From the NCBI GenBank assembly GCA_008828725.1, contig MEHQ01000969.1, positions 475,958-539,957 on the forward strand: a stretch of DNA of 64,000 nt. Reading direction: 5' to 3'. Under the pieces are notes generated by a model. It saw only the letters and a program-made list of their open reading frames with translations. It was not told the origin of the DNA and made no database searches. Both the position numbers and the translations under genes were made by a program. Source of the DNA: Saccharina japonica. Lineage: Eukaryota > Sar > Phaeophyceae > Laminariales > Laminariaceae. Of this stretch, positions 11,877 through 23,142 are shown in pieces. The stretch's first letter is position 1. The number at the start of each line of letters is the position of its first letter.

Positions 11877-12836
11877 GACCAAAACGAGCAGTTGTCCAAA
11901 AAGCTCGCGGCGCGACCGGCCATGCCACCGGGCCTTCACAGAACCCTGCTAGAAGCCCACCTGCGGCTGCTGCTCGGAAAACTAGGAGGAACAGGAGCAG
12001 GAGGAGGGCCAGGAGGACCGGGAGCAGGAGTAGTGGTAGGAGGACCAGGAGGAAGAGGAAGAGGAGGAGGGGGGGGGGGAAGAGGAGGAGGAGGAGGTAG
12101 CGAGGGAGGAGGAAGCGGAGGGCAAGGGGGGACGGGGAAGGGGGCACCTGCAGTGTCCTCGGCAAAAGGGGGCAACCGCGGTGGGTGTAGCGGCGACGGA
12201 CCACGGAGACTGAGGGACGGCAGCGAGCTTGCGCGAAAGCCGGACAGATCGTGCTGTGCTCCGGAAGCAGGGTGCGTTTTATTTTTGCGGCGACTGCCCG
12301 CGCACCCCCGCGATTTTTTTGCTTTGGAACGTTTTTGGAATTACTCTGTTAGAGCTGTTAGAGTGGGATAGGTTTTGCAGTGCGGTGAAAGGGCTACGCG
12401 CAGTCGAGCTCTCACTGCTGTGCTGCAGAACTCGTTTTGAACCGTACCTGGTGTAGTAGTAGTTAGGCGCTAGCCATCGACGCCAATATGATGAAAGGAT
12501 GTACCGACTCAGCCACAGGGGTATCGAGTGTAACCAGTAGTAGCCATCTACTCATGGCCCAGGGTAAGCAAGCCTTACAGCATGCACCAGGCACAGGTCA
12601 CCAGCATCCACGGGTTAACGCCAGCCCCTTTCTTCCTCTCCTCACGAACTTCAGTGTGGAGGATCGTGCCATACGCGAGGGAAGATTGTCGAAAGCTGAA
12701 ACTCATCCCAACGTCAGCTCAAGCTTAGACCTTCGCACACGTCGACGACAGATTGATACCTGGTATATACGAATTTTAGCCGGACAGGGTGGCTTCGATG
12801 TTTGGCATACTTCTTCACGTCGTTTTTTTTAATGAA

Positions 12837-12867
<31 letters not shown>

Positions 12868-15395
12868 CCACTCGTCGTGTGTGTATATTTAAAGCTCCGT
12901 TGCAAGCTGTAAGGCGCTTTATTTTGCGAGTTCCAACAGCGTGCGAAAACAATGGAGCCCTTCTGAAAGTTTTATTATTACGGGAGACCATAGTAAACAC
13001 TAGTAAATAGGACCAAATATTGTTAGTAAAATTAGGTGCGCCATGTTTTTCCTGAGCTCCTCACTCAAGGAGCGTTATACCTCGCCGAAAAAAAAATAAT
13101 TTTGGAGGAAAATAAAAGTGCTGCCGGATGCGAAATCTCATGACCGAAGTATACTCTGCAACATTATTCGTCACAAAGATGAAAATCCGACGAATTTTGG
13201 TTAAGGAGCCCGATCGTTCAGAAAACGATTCAGCCTAAAAGTGCTACCTCTACCGTAGCACGCGTCAAATATATAGAGTTTTGTGTGTACCGTAAGTCCT
13301 ATTTACTACATTAGCCCACCCCGTAACAGTCGCCTTCCGTCCTCTTCCTCACACCTATCAAGCTTTCCCCCCCCCCCATGTTGAGTTGGCGTCGATTGGC
13401 GACGACGCTGTAAAACATGCCCCTCACTGCGTGAGCTAGACAACCAGGGTACCGTTTTTTTGTTTTTGTTTTGGCGGTCACCAAGGCTGGCGGTTTTGTT
13501 AGATCATTTGTGCGGGGTTGAGAACCTCAACTCCGCACAAGGGGAATGATTGTATCACGTAGTGTGTACCAGGTATATGGTAAGGCACTCAGGAGGCAAA
13601 TACACAGTAATACCCATTGCTGTCTCTGGAAGTGGCTACACCATAAATTAAATCAATTCATTGGAGGCTGTCGCCCATATGCAAGTCCGCCTCACCGGCG
13701 GTTCTTAGCAGGATGCAGCTCACCCTCCATGCGACTCGCCCAATACCTCACGACGCTTCGCGCTTGGTGCAAGCAATGTCTGCCTGGTTGGTGAAAACCG
13801 AACGTGCTCCGTCACGGCATTGTAGGGATGCGAGGGTCTATGGTCATACGACTACGGCCGTGCACGGCATGAGTTGGGTTGGCGTCGGTTGGCAACGACG
13901 CTGTCGTAAAACGTGCCAATCGCTGCGTGAGCTAGACAACCAGGGTACCGTTTTGTCCTTTGTTTTTTTTTGGCGGTCATCATGGCTGGCGGTCGAGTTA
14001 GACATTTTGAGAGGGGCGGAGCATCTTAACCCCGCGCAAGGAAAACGATCGTATCACGCAGTGTGCTTATGATAAGGCGACCACGAGACAGTTACATAGT
14101 ACCTGGTATTCCCTTTGCTGTCACTCAAAGTGACCACACCATAAAATCAATCAATAAATTCGATGCTGTCATCCATATGTAAGAAAGTCCGCCTCACAAG
14201 AAGCTCCTGGTAAGATGCAGCTCACCCTTCATGCAACTCGACAAACACCTCACGGCGCTTCGCGCTTGGTGCAAGCAATGTCTGCCTGGTTGATGAAAAC
14301 CCCATGTGCTCCGTCCCGGCATTGTAGGAAAGCGAGGGTCTATGGTCATACGACTACGGCCATGCATGACATGAGCACACACACCCCCAGTGAAAACCCG
14401 ACGTGCTCCGTCCCGGCATTGTAGGGACGCGAGGGTCTACGACTACGGCCATGCATAACATGAGCGCACCCCCTCCTGATTTTGCCTCTCCAAGCCTGTT
14501 CTTTGCCGCCTCTGCGAAAAGCTTGTCGTTGTTGATGCCTCAATATGCCATTTTTTTCCTCCTTTCTCTTGGTGTGTCCTATGCACAAACGACAAGCAGC
14601 AGCAGCAGCAGCAGCAGCCGTAGGCGCGGCGGCGACGGTTCATTATCTTCACCCCGCGGCGGCAGCAGCAGCAAAAGCAAAAGCAAAAGCGCACCTCCTA
14701 CAGCACCTAGCACGCCCGCCGCTTACGTACCGCTGGAAAGTGAGCAAGACCGAGCCGTCTACGAGTTTATTTCGGCCAGCGGCAGCAGCAGCAACAATGG
14801 CGGTGGCGGCGGCTGCAGCGGCAGCGGCAGCAGCAGGGAATTAACCGGAGCCGTCTGCGCCGCCGTCGGAGCAAGAGGCAGCGGCGCTAAAGGGCGGGAC
14901 GGAGGTAGCTTGCATAGGGGGTACCCTGCGGTGGGTCTCGAAGATCCGGTGTCAGCAGTGCCGGGGGTGAAGGGGGCGGTGGTGGTGGCTGGAGGCGGTG
15001 CGGATGCGTTGGTGGTGGGGCAAGATGGATCGAGACCGGGAACCAGCAGACGAAGACCAGGCAGTTCTCGATCGGCGAGGTTGGTTGGTGAACGCTGGGC
15101 GTGTCTTAATCGTTTTTTTTTCCCTATACGCCGCAAAAATGGTCCCACACCCCACACTACTGTAGTTCCAAGTAACTTTTAGTCCCAGAAAAACGTTGTG
15201 TGCGGTTTTAAAGGGCTGAATAACCCTTTTATACCCGAAAAAGTATCCCAGTCTAATTCTAAGTAATTTATCCCTAAAAACGTGGGCTTGGTTCTGTAAG
15301 GGCTAAGCGGGAAACATCGGGGAGAGGGAGGGAGGGGGGATGGGTTGGCGCGGCAAACTGGTGCCCTATTCTCTTCTGACCCCACCTGGACCTCG

Positions 15396-15429
<34 letters not shown>

Positions 15430-17738
15430 CCCCTCCTCCCCTCTGCCCTTCCCGCCCGACAGTTTCCCCTGCTCTTTTCCAACTTCATTCCTCCCTATAT
15501 AAACCATACTGTGCTTTTTTTTGCCATCTTCATGCCCCTTTGTATGCCAGAGTTCAGTTTTGGAGACCATAAAAAAAAGTATTTGACGTGGTTTAGCCAA
15601 GGACCATTGGCTCGGCAGTAGAGCAGTAGCGCTTGGCAAGGGAAGGGGAGCGCCCCCTGAGAAACTAAATCACAGAGTCGGGTGCTCTGAGAGCCCCACA
15701 GCAGTAAATATGTACGATACCGCTGATATGTATATTGTTTTAGGAAGGACTTTTGAATGTAATACAGTGGGTAGGTACCCCGGTTTAAGAGCACCCAAGA
15801 CAAGAGCATTCGCGATTTAAGAGCGGTCAAATCGGCATGTATGTCCCGCCTGTACTAAAAGCTAGGTATTGCCCACTACAAATAAGAGCAATGTGTAGTT
15901 AAGAGCTGGTCCCACGTATTTGGGGACAAACTACCTGTAATTAGTATGGGATAAGTTTTTTTTCAGTTCTGAATGGGTTAAGAGCGCTTGTTTTGGCTTA
16001 AGATTGTCACGGGGCGCTTTTAAATCGGAGTACCCACTGTACCTTAATGAATGCTCGACTACGGGAGTCAGCGCTGACGTGATTTACTTCATCGCCCCGA
16101 AAACAACCCCCAAGCTAAGCAACGGGTGTCACCTAAGACGAGAGGGTACAGCCCTAAAGGGCGGGAAAGTACGTAGGACGTGTGTTTGTTTGCCTTCTGA
16201 GGGTCGCTCCTTAGTTTGTTCTGAGGCTTCTCACTTGACTATCTTGATTATACTATAAGGAACTCTCTATCTCGCCCGAAGCTGACCAAAACAAATACGC
16301 CAAGATGAGAACACCCCCACGGCATAAATAGGTGTACAACGAAAAAATATTGATAAACACAGATGGCGTTCCGACAATTTTGTAGATGTTCAGTCAAGGA
16401 CCCCCCCCCCCCCCCGTCTGACATAAATGTTATCTCCAAAAAAAACTAACTCTATCGTAGCACGGGTCGTTCGTAGCCCCAACCCAACCAACGTTTCTGC
16501 GCCAACCCAACCATGGAGTTGCTCCGCCGTCGGGGGGCGCGTTGTCCGTTTTTGCGAGCCTAAGGTAAAACTACCGTGTCCCGTGTATGATATATCCCGT
16601 CATCCTCCTGCTGTTGCGCCTGTTTTTTTTTTTTTTTTTCGTTGGTTGTTTTTTGTGTGTTTTTGTTGCTGTGTTTTTTGGCAGATCTGCCCCGGAATGT
16701 CTTGAGTCCGGCCGGCTTCTGTCTGTCGCGTCGATCGACACCGCCCTTGGCGAGCTCCTCGCCGCGTTTGAAGACGAAGCCCAGGTACGCATAGGCGGCA
16801 ACATCTTGTTTCGGCCCCAGGGGTATGTGTAGCCACCAAAGAAAATAGGCGACAATAAGTAAGTGCGGTCTCGCCGCCAGCCTTCTAGCAAACACGAAGA
16901 AGAGCGTGCCGTACAATAGCAGTAGTAGCATTATCATGATCAGCATCATGATCATGCTGCTCTGCGCGCGCGTGTCATGCATGATCTCCTTTTCCGTTTC
17001 GCGCTTCCGACACATCGTTCCTAACCTCAGCGGTAGGAGTAGCACCACCAGCACCAGCACCACCAGCACCACCAGCACCACCAGCAGTAGCACCAGCACC
17101 AGCACCAGCACCAGCACTAGTACCAGCACCAGCACCAGTCCCGGGATGCTTACGAGTGTGATCGATACTATAACCACAGTAGTAGTGAGCAATACCACCT
17201 TATAGGGTTGGCGGCTTATTAATTCCTGAGCTCTCCTCATGTGAGGAGCCCAATACCTCACCCGAAAACCGTGACTTCGAAGATACGTTTGTTTATATGT
17301 TCGCGCAAAAGTCGACCAACATTTCTAGGCGCTTAATAGTCCTTCAACCATCGCCACGCGTCTACTTCACGTTCCTTTTCTCCGCCATCCCCTCGCTGAA
17401 AAAGAACCTCCTCGAGGAGGTGGCCGACCTCACCGATCTCCTCGAAGATCAGGCCCGGCGCAAGACGGACACCGAGCGCCGATCTCGGCGAGATATCCCC
17501 GCAGCCGAATCAAGCACCCGCAGCCACGGTGGTGGCGGCGTGGGCAGCGGCGGTAGCCTCGGTAGCGCCGGCGGTGATTGCGGAAGCGGCGGCGGCGGCG
17601 GCGGCGGCGGCGCTATACCGCTTTCAGAGCTCAGGCGCTACGGGAAAAAGCTCGAGGAGGCGGTGCGGTCCAGGGAACACGCTGCCGATGTCACGGACCG
17701 CTTGTCACTCACGCGGCGAGCGAAGAGCAAAGCAGGCC

Positions 17739-17769
<31 letters not shown>

Positions 17770-18298
17770 AGGTGGCGCCGGCGGCGGTGGCGCGTACCAT
17801 AGAACCAAAGGCAGAAATAGGACGGATGGTATCGGCGATGGTGGCGGCAGTGGTGGTGGTGGTGGTGGTGGCAGTGGTCGCAGAGCATCGGGCGGCGGAA
17901 ACGACAACTACGGCAGCGGCGGCGGCGGCGGCGGTGGTGGTGGAGCATCGTTTTCTCCTTTTTCGCGGGACGGCGTCGTTCTTGATCCCGCTTCCCCTCC
18001 CGGACCGCCGCGGGAGCCGCGGAGTTATCGTCGCGATATTGGTGACCAGCGTAAGACATCTCGCAGTAGCGGTAGCGGTAGCGGTGGCGGTAGCGGTAGC
18101 GGTAACCTTGTTCGCGGCGAGGCCAAGGACGGCACGGGTCCGGCGTCGGCGGGGTGGCCGGCGGCCGGGGAGGCGGCGGGGTGGGGGAGCGAAGAGAAGG
18201 AGGAGTGGGGGCGAGGGGCATTGGCGAGAAGACTTCGCGGGGCGGTCCGCGTGTCGCGGGAAGAGGAAGCGCTGGACGACGAGAGGTTTTGGAGCTGA
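11877..18298 (+). CDS. Coiled-coil, Gly/Ser-rich protein of unknown function (5' end uncertain)
   Basis: Four exons agree in phase: 11877-12271 (acceptor acacag, donor gtgcgt, ends phase 2), 14597-15079 (starts with one base, donor gttggt, ends phase 2), 16685-16784 (acceptor ttttttggcag, donor gtacgc, ends phase 0) and 17403-18298 (TGA stop). The first exon opens with DQNEQLSKKL and a leucine-rich helix (LHRTLLEAHLRLLLGKL), then a long Gly tract. The second is Ser/Gly-rich around LESEQDRAVYEFISASG. The third and fourth join into a predicted coiled coil: ASIDTALGELLAAFEDEAQ, then NLLEEVADLTDLLEDQARR. Next come poly-Gly tracts around IPLSELRRYGKKLEEAVRSR, a Pro/Arg-rich region and an acidic end. 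I do not recognise the family. The Mediator MED4 pattern of coiled coil then a short LxxYxxxL helix is faintly similar but unproven. The start exon is not identified; see 8244-8882. Confidence 0.6.
12974..13330. mobile_element. Hairpin MITE split by another repeat
   Basis: The left half (ttattacgggagaccatag, then tagtaaataggacc) is at 12974-13035. The matching inverted half (gtaagtcctatttactac, then ccccgtaacag) is at 13291-13330. Between them, ~13056-13265, lies a member of another repeat family also seen at 49846-50045. Confidence 0.7.
13056..13265 (+). repeat. ~200-bp dispersed repeat ('ggagcccgatc' family)
   Basis: Shares most of its length with 49846-50045, including 'aaaatccgacgaatt' and 'ggttaaggagcccgatc', and both end 'cctct..cgtagcac'. 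Starts with the palindrome-like gagctcctcactcaaggagc. Partial relatives start at 17226 and 59070. Confidence 0.8.
13380..14470 (+). repeat. Poly-C-associated dispersed repeat: two head-to-tail copies plus an extra 3' end
   Basis: A ~490-bp unit starts gttgggttggcgtcggttgg and ends near gggatgcgagggtctatgg, then catgcatgacatgag. Copy one is 13380-13868, copy two 13868-14394, and an additional 3' segment ends at 14470. Elsewhere the same 3' end (catgacatgagtac) runs directly into poly-C. No open frame is conserved. Type (SINE-like or DNA element) is not determined. Confidence 0.85.
15155..15305 (-). mobile_element. Old TTAA-family element(s), reverse orientation
   Basis: On the minus strand the family core reads gggataaattacttagaatt, followed by a half-copy containing ttacttggaactac. 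Ends have decayed (ttagccc...aagggctaag). Confidence 0.55.
15899..15981 (+). mobile_element. TTAA-family MITE, left end shortened
   Basis: TTAA at 15899 and 15978. Core ggggacaaactacctgtaat plus tag, right end cagttctgaatgggttaa. The outer left CCC segment is missing, so the copy starts at an inner TTAAGAGCTGG. Confidence 0.75.
17040..17145 (+). repeat. (AGCACC)n microsatellite in an intron
   Basis: Repeats of agcacc/agcaccaccagc just upstream of the last coding exon of the coiled-coil gene. Confidence 0.9.
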
Positions 18299-20644
18299 CG
18301 GTGGATGGGTGTGCTATGTAGTGTCTCGTTCCTTTCATGGAGGCGGGGGTGTGTGCGATCGAGGGGGGGGGGAGGGGGGGGGGCGTTCTCATTTGTTGCT
18401 TGCCTTGTGCGAGTCATTTGACCTTTGACCACGCGTCGCTTTCGAGTCGGAGCAATGAATCAAGATTACGGTGATGATTATTCGTACTAATCAAGTGTGA
18501 AAACGAACCATCAACACGTTCTCCACCGTTTTCCTTCCTATCGTCTTGGAAATAGTGATAACTCTTTAATCAAGTGAACAACGACCTTTTTTTACGGGGA
18601 GCGGGATTCCTCGCCGAGCTTGCCGAGCAGATCCACGAGAATTCCCACGGAGCGGGGAGTGATATGTGCGAAGGCACCGCCGCGAGCGCGCGGTCGTGGC
18701 GTGCTTGAGGCCGGATGTTCGCCCGGCGACGAAAGCGGTAAAAAAAACACTTAAAAAAAAACAAGGTCAAGAAAAGCTGGAGGTATTTTTGAAACAGAGC
18801 CGAAAACCTAAAGGGATTTAGAATAGCTTCGACGGCACGTGTATCTTTGGACTGCTGCAATTACATCTCATGCAACACGGTATCACATATTATTTGCGCT
18901 ATGTTTTGAATGTGCAAGCAAGCAAGCATAAGAGGGTTAATCTACGAAGCGCAACCATTTCGTTTGTTTTTTGGCGGAGGCAGTGACGAATTGCTACGCC
19001 ATTTATGTATGGAGAATAATCGGAATACGGCTGAAGCTGTAATCTTGGCCGTAGACAGGTAAACAAGGCCTATAGAATACTCTTGTCAATGTGGAATAAT
19101 ACTTCTGACTGCTGTGTAGCGTTGTTTCCGTTCATTCGTGGACGAGACAAATAACTACACCGGTCGGTACGTACAGAACTACAAAAAAACGACACACACG
19201 ACAACAGCAGTGTTGAACTCGGACCTGTACGGCAAGTGGTCAGCGCGAAAGCTTAGACCTACCCTGGTATTCGGCAAGTGGTAGCTGCTCACAGGTGGTG
19301 ACACAGCCAGCCGTGGTGATGGCGCCATCTTCTTTTTGAAGTGAGGTTTGAAGTGAGGCAACATTGTTTTTGACACAATACACACGACAACGCCTAAATT
19401 CAGGAAATCATGGTGTATACATCAAGCAAAAATAAAATGAGAGACAGACCCGGGAAAATACGTATTGGTATCATAAACGGGAGGACGGCGGACCACCCCA
19501 CGCCGCCTGACGCATTCAATCGAATCGATCGTGTTTACTTTTCTCCGAATGGAGACACAAAACAGCAAGTAGACGGAGATTTTTCAGTACTGCAGTATAT
19601 ATATTAATATGTCAATCGTTACTCACAACACCTGCTGCCGCTTCTGCTGCTTGCTGCTTCCTTCTTCTTCTTCTGCCGTTGCTGCTTCTACTACTGCCGC
19701 CACTGCTAATACTGCCGCCGCTGCTACCGCCGCCGCCGCTGCTCACGAAAACTATTCCCCCATCAGCGACAAAATTGACAATCATTTTAGATAAATCATG
19801 TTCTCTGTGGAGAAAGAAAAGACCCACCCACCACTTCAATCTTTTTATCATGAGACTCCCGGAGAGGAGGTCAAAAGCAACAGCGCGTGGCCCCCCACCA
19901 CCGCGCCCCCACTCCCGCCACCACCACCATCGCCGTCACAGCAAGAAGGATGGTGGAAGCGGCGGCGGCGGCAGCAGCAGCGGTAGCAGCGGCCGCCGCC
20001 AGGCTTGTCAAAAAAGATAATACATTCGGTTCACAAAAAAACGCACACACAATACAACAAACACCGATCATCACACATCATTGTAATCTTGAAAAAAGTC
20101 ACTCACTGCAGGAAGGTATAATAATGGCAGATAATCGTTAGCACGACTCCCACCACGCTCCGACCCGCGCAACACGACACGCCTATCGCGCCTCGCCACA
20201 TACGCAACAATAATGGCACAAAATCACAGCGACCCCGTAAGCACACTGCCGCTCCTATACCGCCCCTACCCCCCCCACCCGCACCCACCTGCCCGTCACG
20301 CAAAAAAAGGCACTCTACTTTCTAGCGTCCCACGTGGGGCATATACGTAGGCGTCCCCCATGGGGCATATAGGCAAAGGGCGAGGGGCGGGGGGGAAGGA
20401 GGGGAAGGGCTGGAGGAGGGAGGGGGGGGGGGGGGGGTTTTCTAGCGTCCCACGTGGGGCATATACGTAGGCGTCCCCCATGGGGCATATAGGCAAAGGG
20501 CGAGGGGCGGGGGGGAAGGAGGGGAAGGGCTGGAGGAGGGAGGGGGGGGGGAGGGGATACAGAGAGAGGTAAGGCGCAGAGGGCGGGGTAAACTCGTGTA
20601 CACGTGGCAGTTATGCTCTGCTGCGACAGGCGATAAAGTCGGCA
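18299..20644. other. Intergenic between two convergent genes
   Basis: The coiled-coil gene (+) and the R3H gene (-) converge here. At 18604-18715 a short plus-strand frame reads like coding sequence (GFLAELAEQIHENSHGAGSD), ending in TGA, but no compatible donor was found. Otherwise it holds simple repeats and a 120-bp tandem duplication at 20321-20556. A G-run at 18366-18380 abuts 'ctcatttgttgcttgcct', a motif that also follows a G-run at 48850-48890. Confidence 0.5.
20321..20556. repeat. 120-bp tandem duplication downstream of the R3H gene
   Basis: The unit beginning tctagcgtcccacgtggggc at 20321 is repeated exactly 120 bases later at 20441 and ends in G-runs. Each unit also contains an internal pair of 'ggggcatata' motifs. 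Confidence 0.93.
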
Positions 20645-21029
20645 TCAACCCAGCGGAGGGAAATCGCTCTGATATCCACGGTTGGGGACAGTCCGCCCAC
20701 CACCGCCGCCGCCGCCACCACCGCCGGCCCCTCCCACGCCTTGCTGCTGCGCGTGCATCGCGATGGCCTGGCTGTTCCCTCCTCTACCCGAGTGCCGTCC
20801 CCCGCCCCCGCCCCCACCACCGCCTGCTCCGCTTTGGTGGTGCTGGTGGTTGTTGCTGTGGTGTCTCTGGTGCTGAGGGCGGTGCTGCTGCTGCTGGGGG
20901 GGCATTGGCTGCTGCTGCATGGCCCCGACCGGAAATACGTGGTGTTGGTACGGGTGATGCTGCTGCTGCTGCTGCGGCTGTTGCTGCTGTTGTTGCTGCT
21001 GCTGCTGCTGCACGGGCAAAATGTAAGCC

Positions 21030-21064
<35 letters not shown>

Positions 21065-21826
21065 CTGCTGGGGAATCTGCGCGTGTTGGACACCGTAGCC
21101 CATGGCCATGCCCGGCATGTTGGGGTCCTGGTAATATCTGGAAGGGCATGAAAAAAAAAGTCGCAAAAAGTCGGGAGGAGCGGGAATACAACTATTTTCA
21201 GAAAATCGCAAAACACATGAAAACAAAAAAAATCAAGTCGCAGAAAACCGGGGGGCAGGATCATCAACCAATCTTTCAGAATTGGCCAAGACTAACCCGC
21301 ATTCCATATATACGCTAAAACTACCATTTTGCCCCACAAGCATGAGCGAGGTTCTAAAGGGGCAGGGTGGGTTGTCGGTGGTGGGCAATGTGACCACAAG
21401 CGCCTACAGCAGTAGCACTTAATTCCTCAACCCCCCCCCCCACGACAAAAGGCGAAACAGGAAGGGGTATCGTAAAACTCCTCTCACATCGCTGGCTGGT
21501 GCGCCCCGTAGTACTCCTGCGCTGTCATGTACCCGCCGGCCACAGCCACGCCCGCCTGCATATGCGGCGTCTGCAGAAGGCCCGCTTGCGGTGGCTGCTG
21601 CTGATGCTGCTGCTGCTGTTGCGGGTGCTGTACTTGCGCTTGCTGCTGCGAATGCACTTGCTGCTGCTGGGCCTGCTGCTGGGCTTGCTGCTGCTGCGCC
21701 TGCGCTTGCGGCGGCTGCTGCTGCTGTCCCTGCTGCGGGACTGGCAGCACCCCAGCCACTGCCTGCTGCTGCTGCTGCGGGTGTAAATAAGCAATCTGCC
21801 GTTGCTGCTGCTGCTGTAGCTGCTGC

Positions 21827-21858
<32 letters not shown>

Positions 21859-22011
21859 TTGCCGCTGCTGCTGCTGCTGCTGCCGCTGTTGCCTCGGCTG
21901 GTGCGCCTGGCTACGCATGTTGGGCGCGGCCGCGCCGGGTGTGGGCACGGGTACGGGTACGGGTACCCCTATCCCCGCGACACCGGGTACAGCGGCAGCC
22001 CCGGAAGCTGC

Positions 22012-22053
<42 letters not shown>

Positions 22054-22367
22054 TTGCACCTGCTGCGCCTGCGCCTGCGCCTGCGCCTGCGCCTGCGCCT
22101 GCGCCTGAGCAGGGTCTATGAAACCCGGGGCGTACATCGCGTGCCCTGGGACGGGAGCACCGTATGCCGCCGGTCCTCCCCCTGCAGCGGCGGCCGCGGC
22201 GGCGGCCATAGCCTGTGCCTCCATCTGCTGCTGCTGCCACGGCTGCGGCGGCCCCTGCTGCTGTGGTTGTTGCACGACCAGAACGCCCGGCTAAAAATCG
22301 TCACAGAAAGCGCGCATCGTGTGTGCGTGTCGGGGATAGGTGCAAGGGCGAGCGTGGGGGAGTGGTA

Positions 22368-22398
<31 letters not shown>

Positions 22399-23106
22399 CG
22401 AGGGAAAGGGCTGGGTCGGGTCGTTTTTTTTTGTGAAAGTGACAAAAAGACACTACAGTTGTTAACCCCTTAAGAACTGGTCCCACGTATTCAGGGGCAA
22501 ACTACTTGGAATTAGTGTGGGATACGTTTTTCAGTTCTGAATGGGTTGAGATCGAAAATTTCGTCGAAACCCACTTATATACGTACAAGCGGCAAAAAAA
22601 ACGTGGGAATTGGCGTGTTTCTGGGTGTGCTGTTGACCGCTTCGTGCGCTGCCTGTCCTGTTAACTGGTAGGCGGGCGGACGAAGCCCACAATGACGAAA
22701 TTCTGTCGTATGCGCAGACCACCACTATAAACTTGCGGCGAACTTACTTGAGACAATTTTTCGATAACATCAACGGGTCCGAAAAAAGGCGCAATGGGAT
22801 CCCCCTTCCTCCGGACCCCCGACAAAAAAACGATCGTAAAACAGTGTCGCTTTCGAATGTAAGCGAGAACATGGTCTCAAATGGCAGAGCAACCCCCCCC
22901 CGCTTCCCCCACTTCCGCCCTCGCAAACGAACGACAATTCGACTCTGTCCGACCCGACTTCGACTTTTTCGACTCGACGCTACACGCCATTTTATGCGCC
23001 ACACACCTGTCCTGGCATCTGGCCCCGGAGTTGACCTTGCATCGCCGCCGGCATCGCCATCATCGCGTGGGCTTGTCCGTGGTGTCCGGGGGCGGCCATC
23101 ATCTGG

Positions 23107-23142
<36 letters not shown>

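Larger units (their letters stand above)
12272..14596 (+). other. Intron of the coiled-coil gene, repeat-filled
   Basis: Contains a G-run at ~12837-12866, the nested MITE at 12974-13330 and two head-to-tail copies of the poly-C-associated repeat at 13380-14470. An alternative small exon (acceptor cttcag near 12653, residues VEDRAIREGRLSKAETHPNV) is in phase with the preceding exon but has no clear donor; I left it out. Confidence 0.5.
15080..16684 (+). other. Intron of the coiled-coil gene
   Basis: Holds TTAA-family elements (15155-15305, 15899-15981), a C-run of about 32 bases near 15396-15428, another at 16400-16414, and T-rich sequence leading into the 16685 acceptor. Confidence 0.5.
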
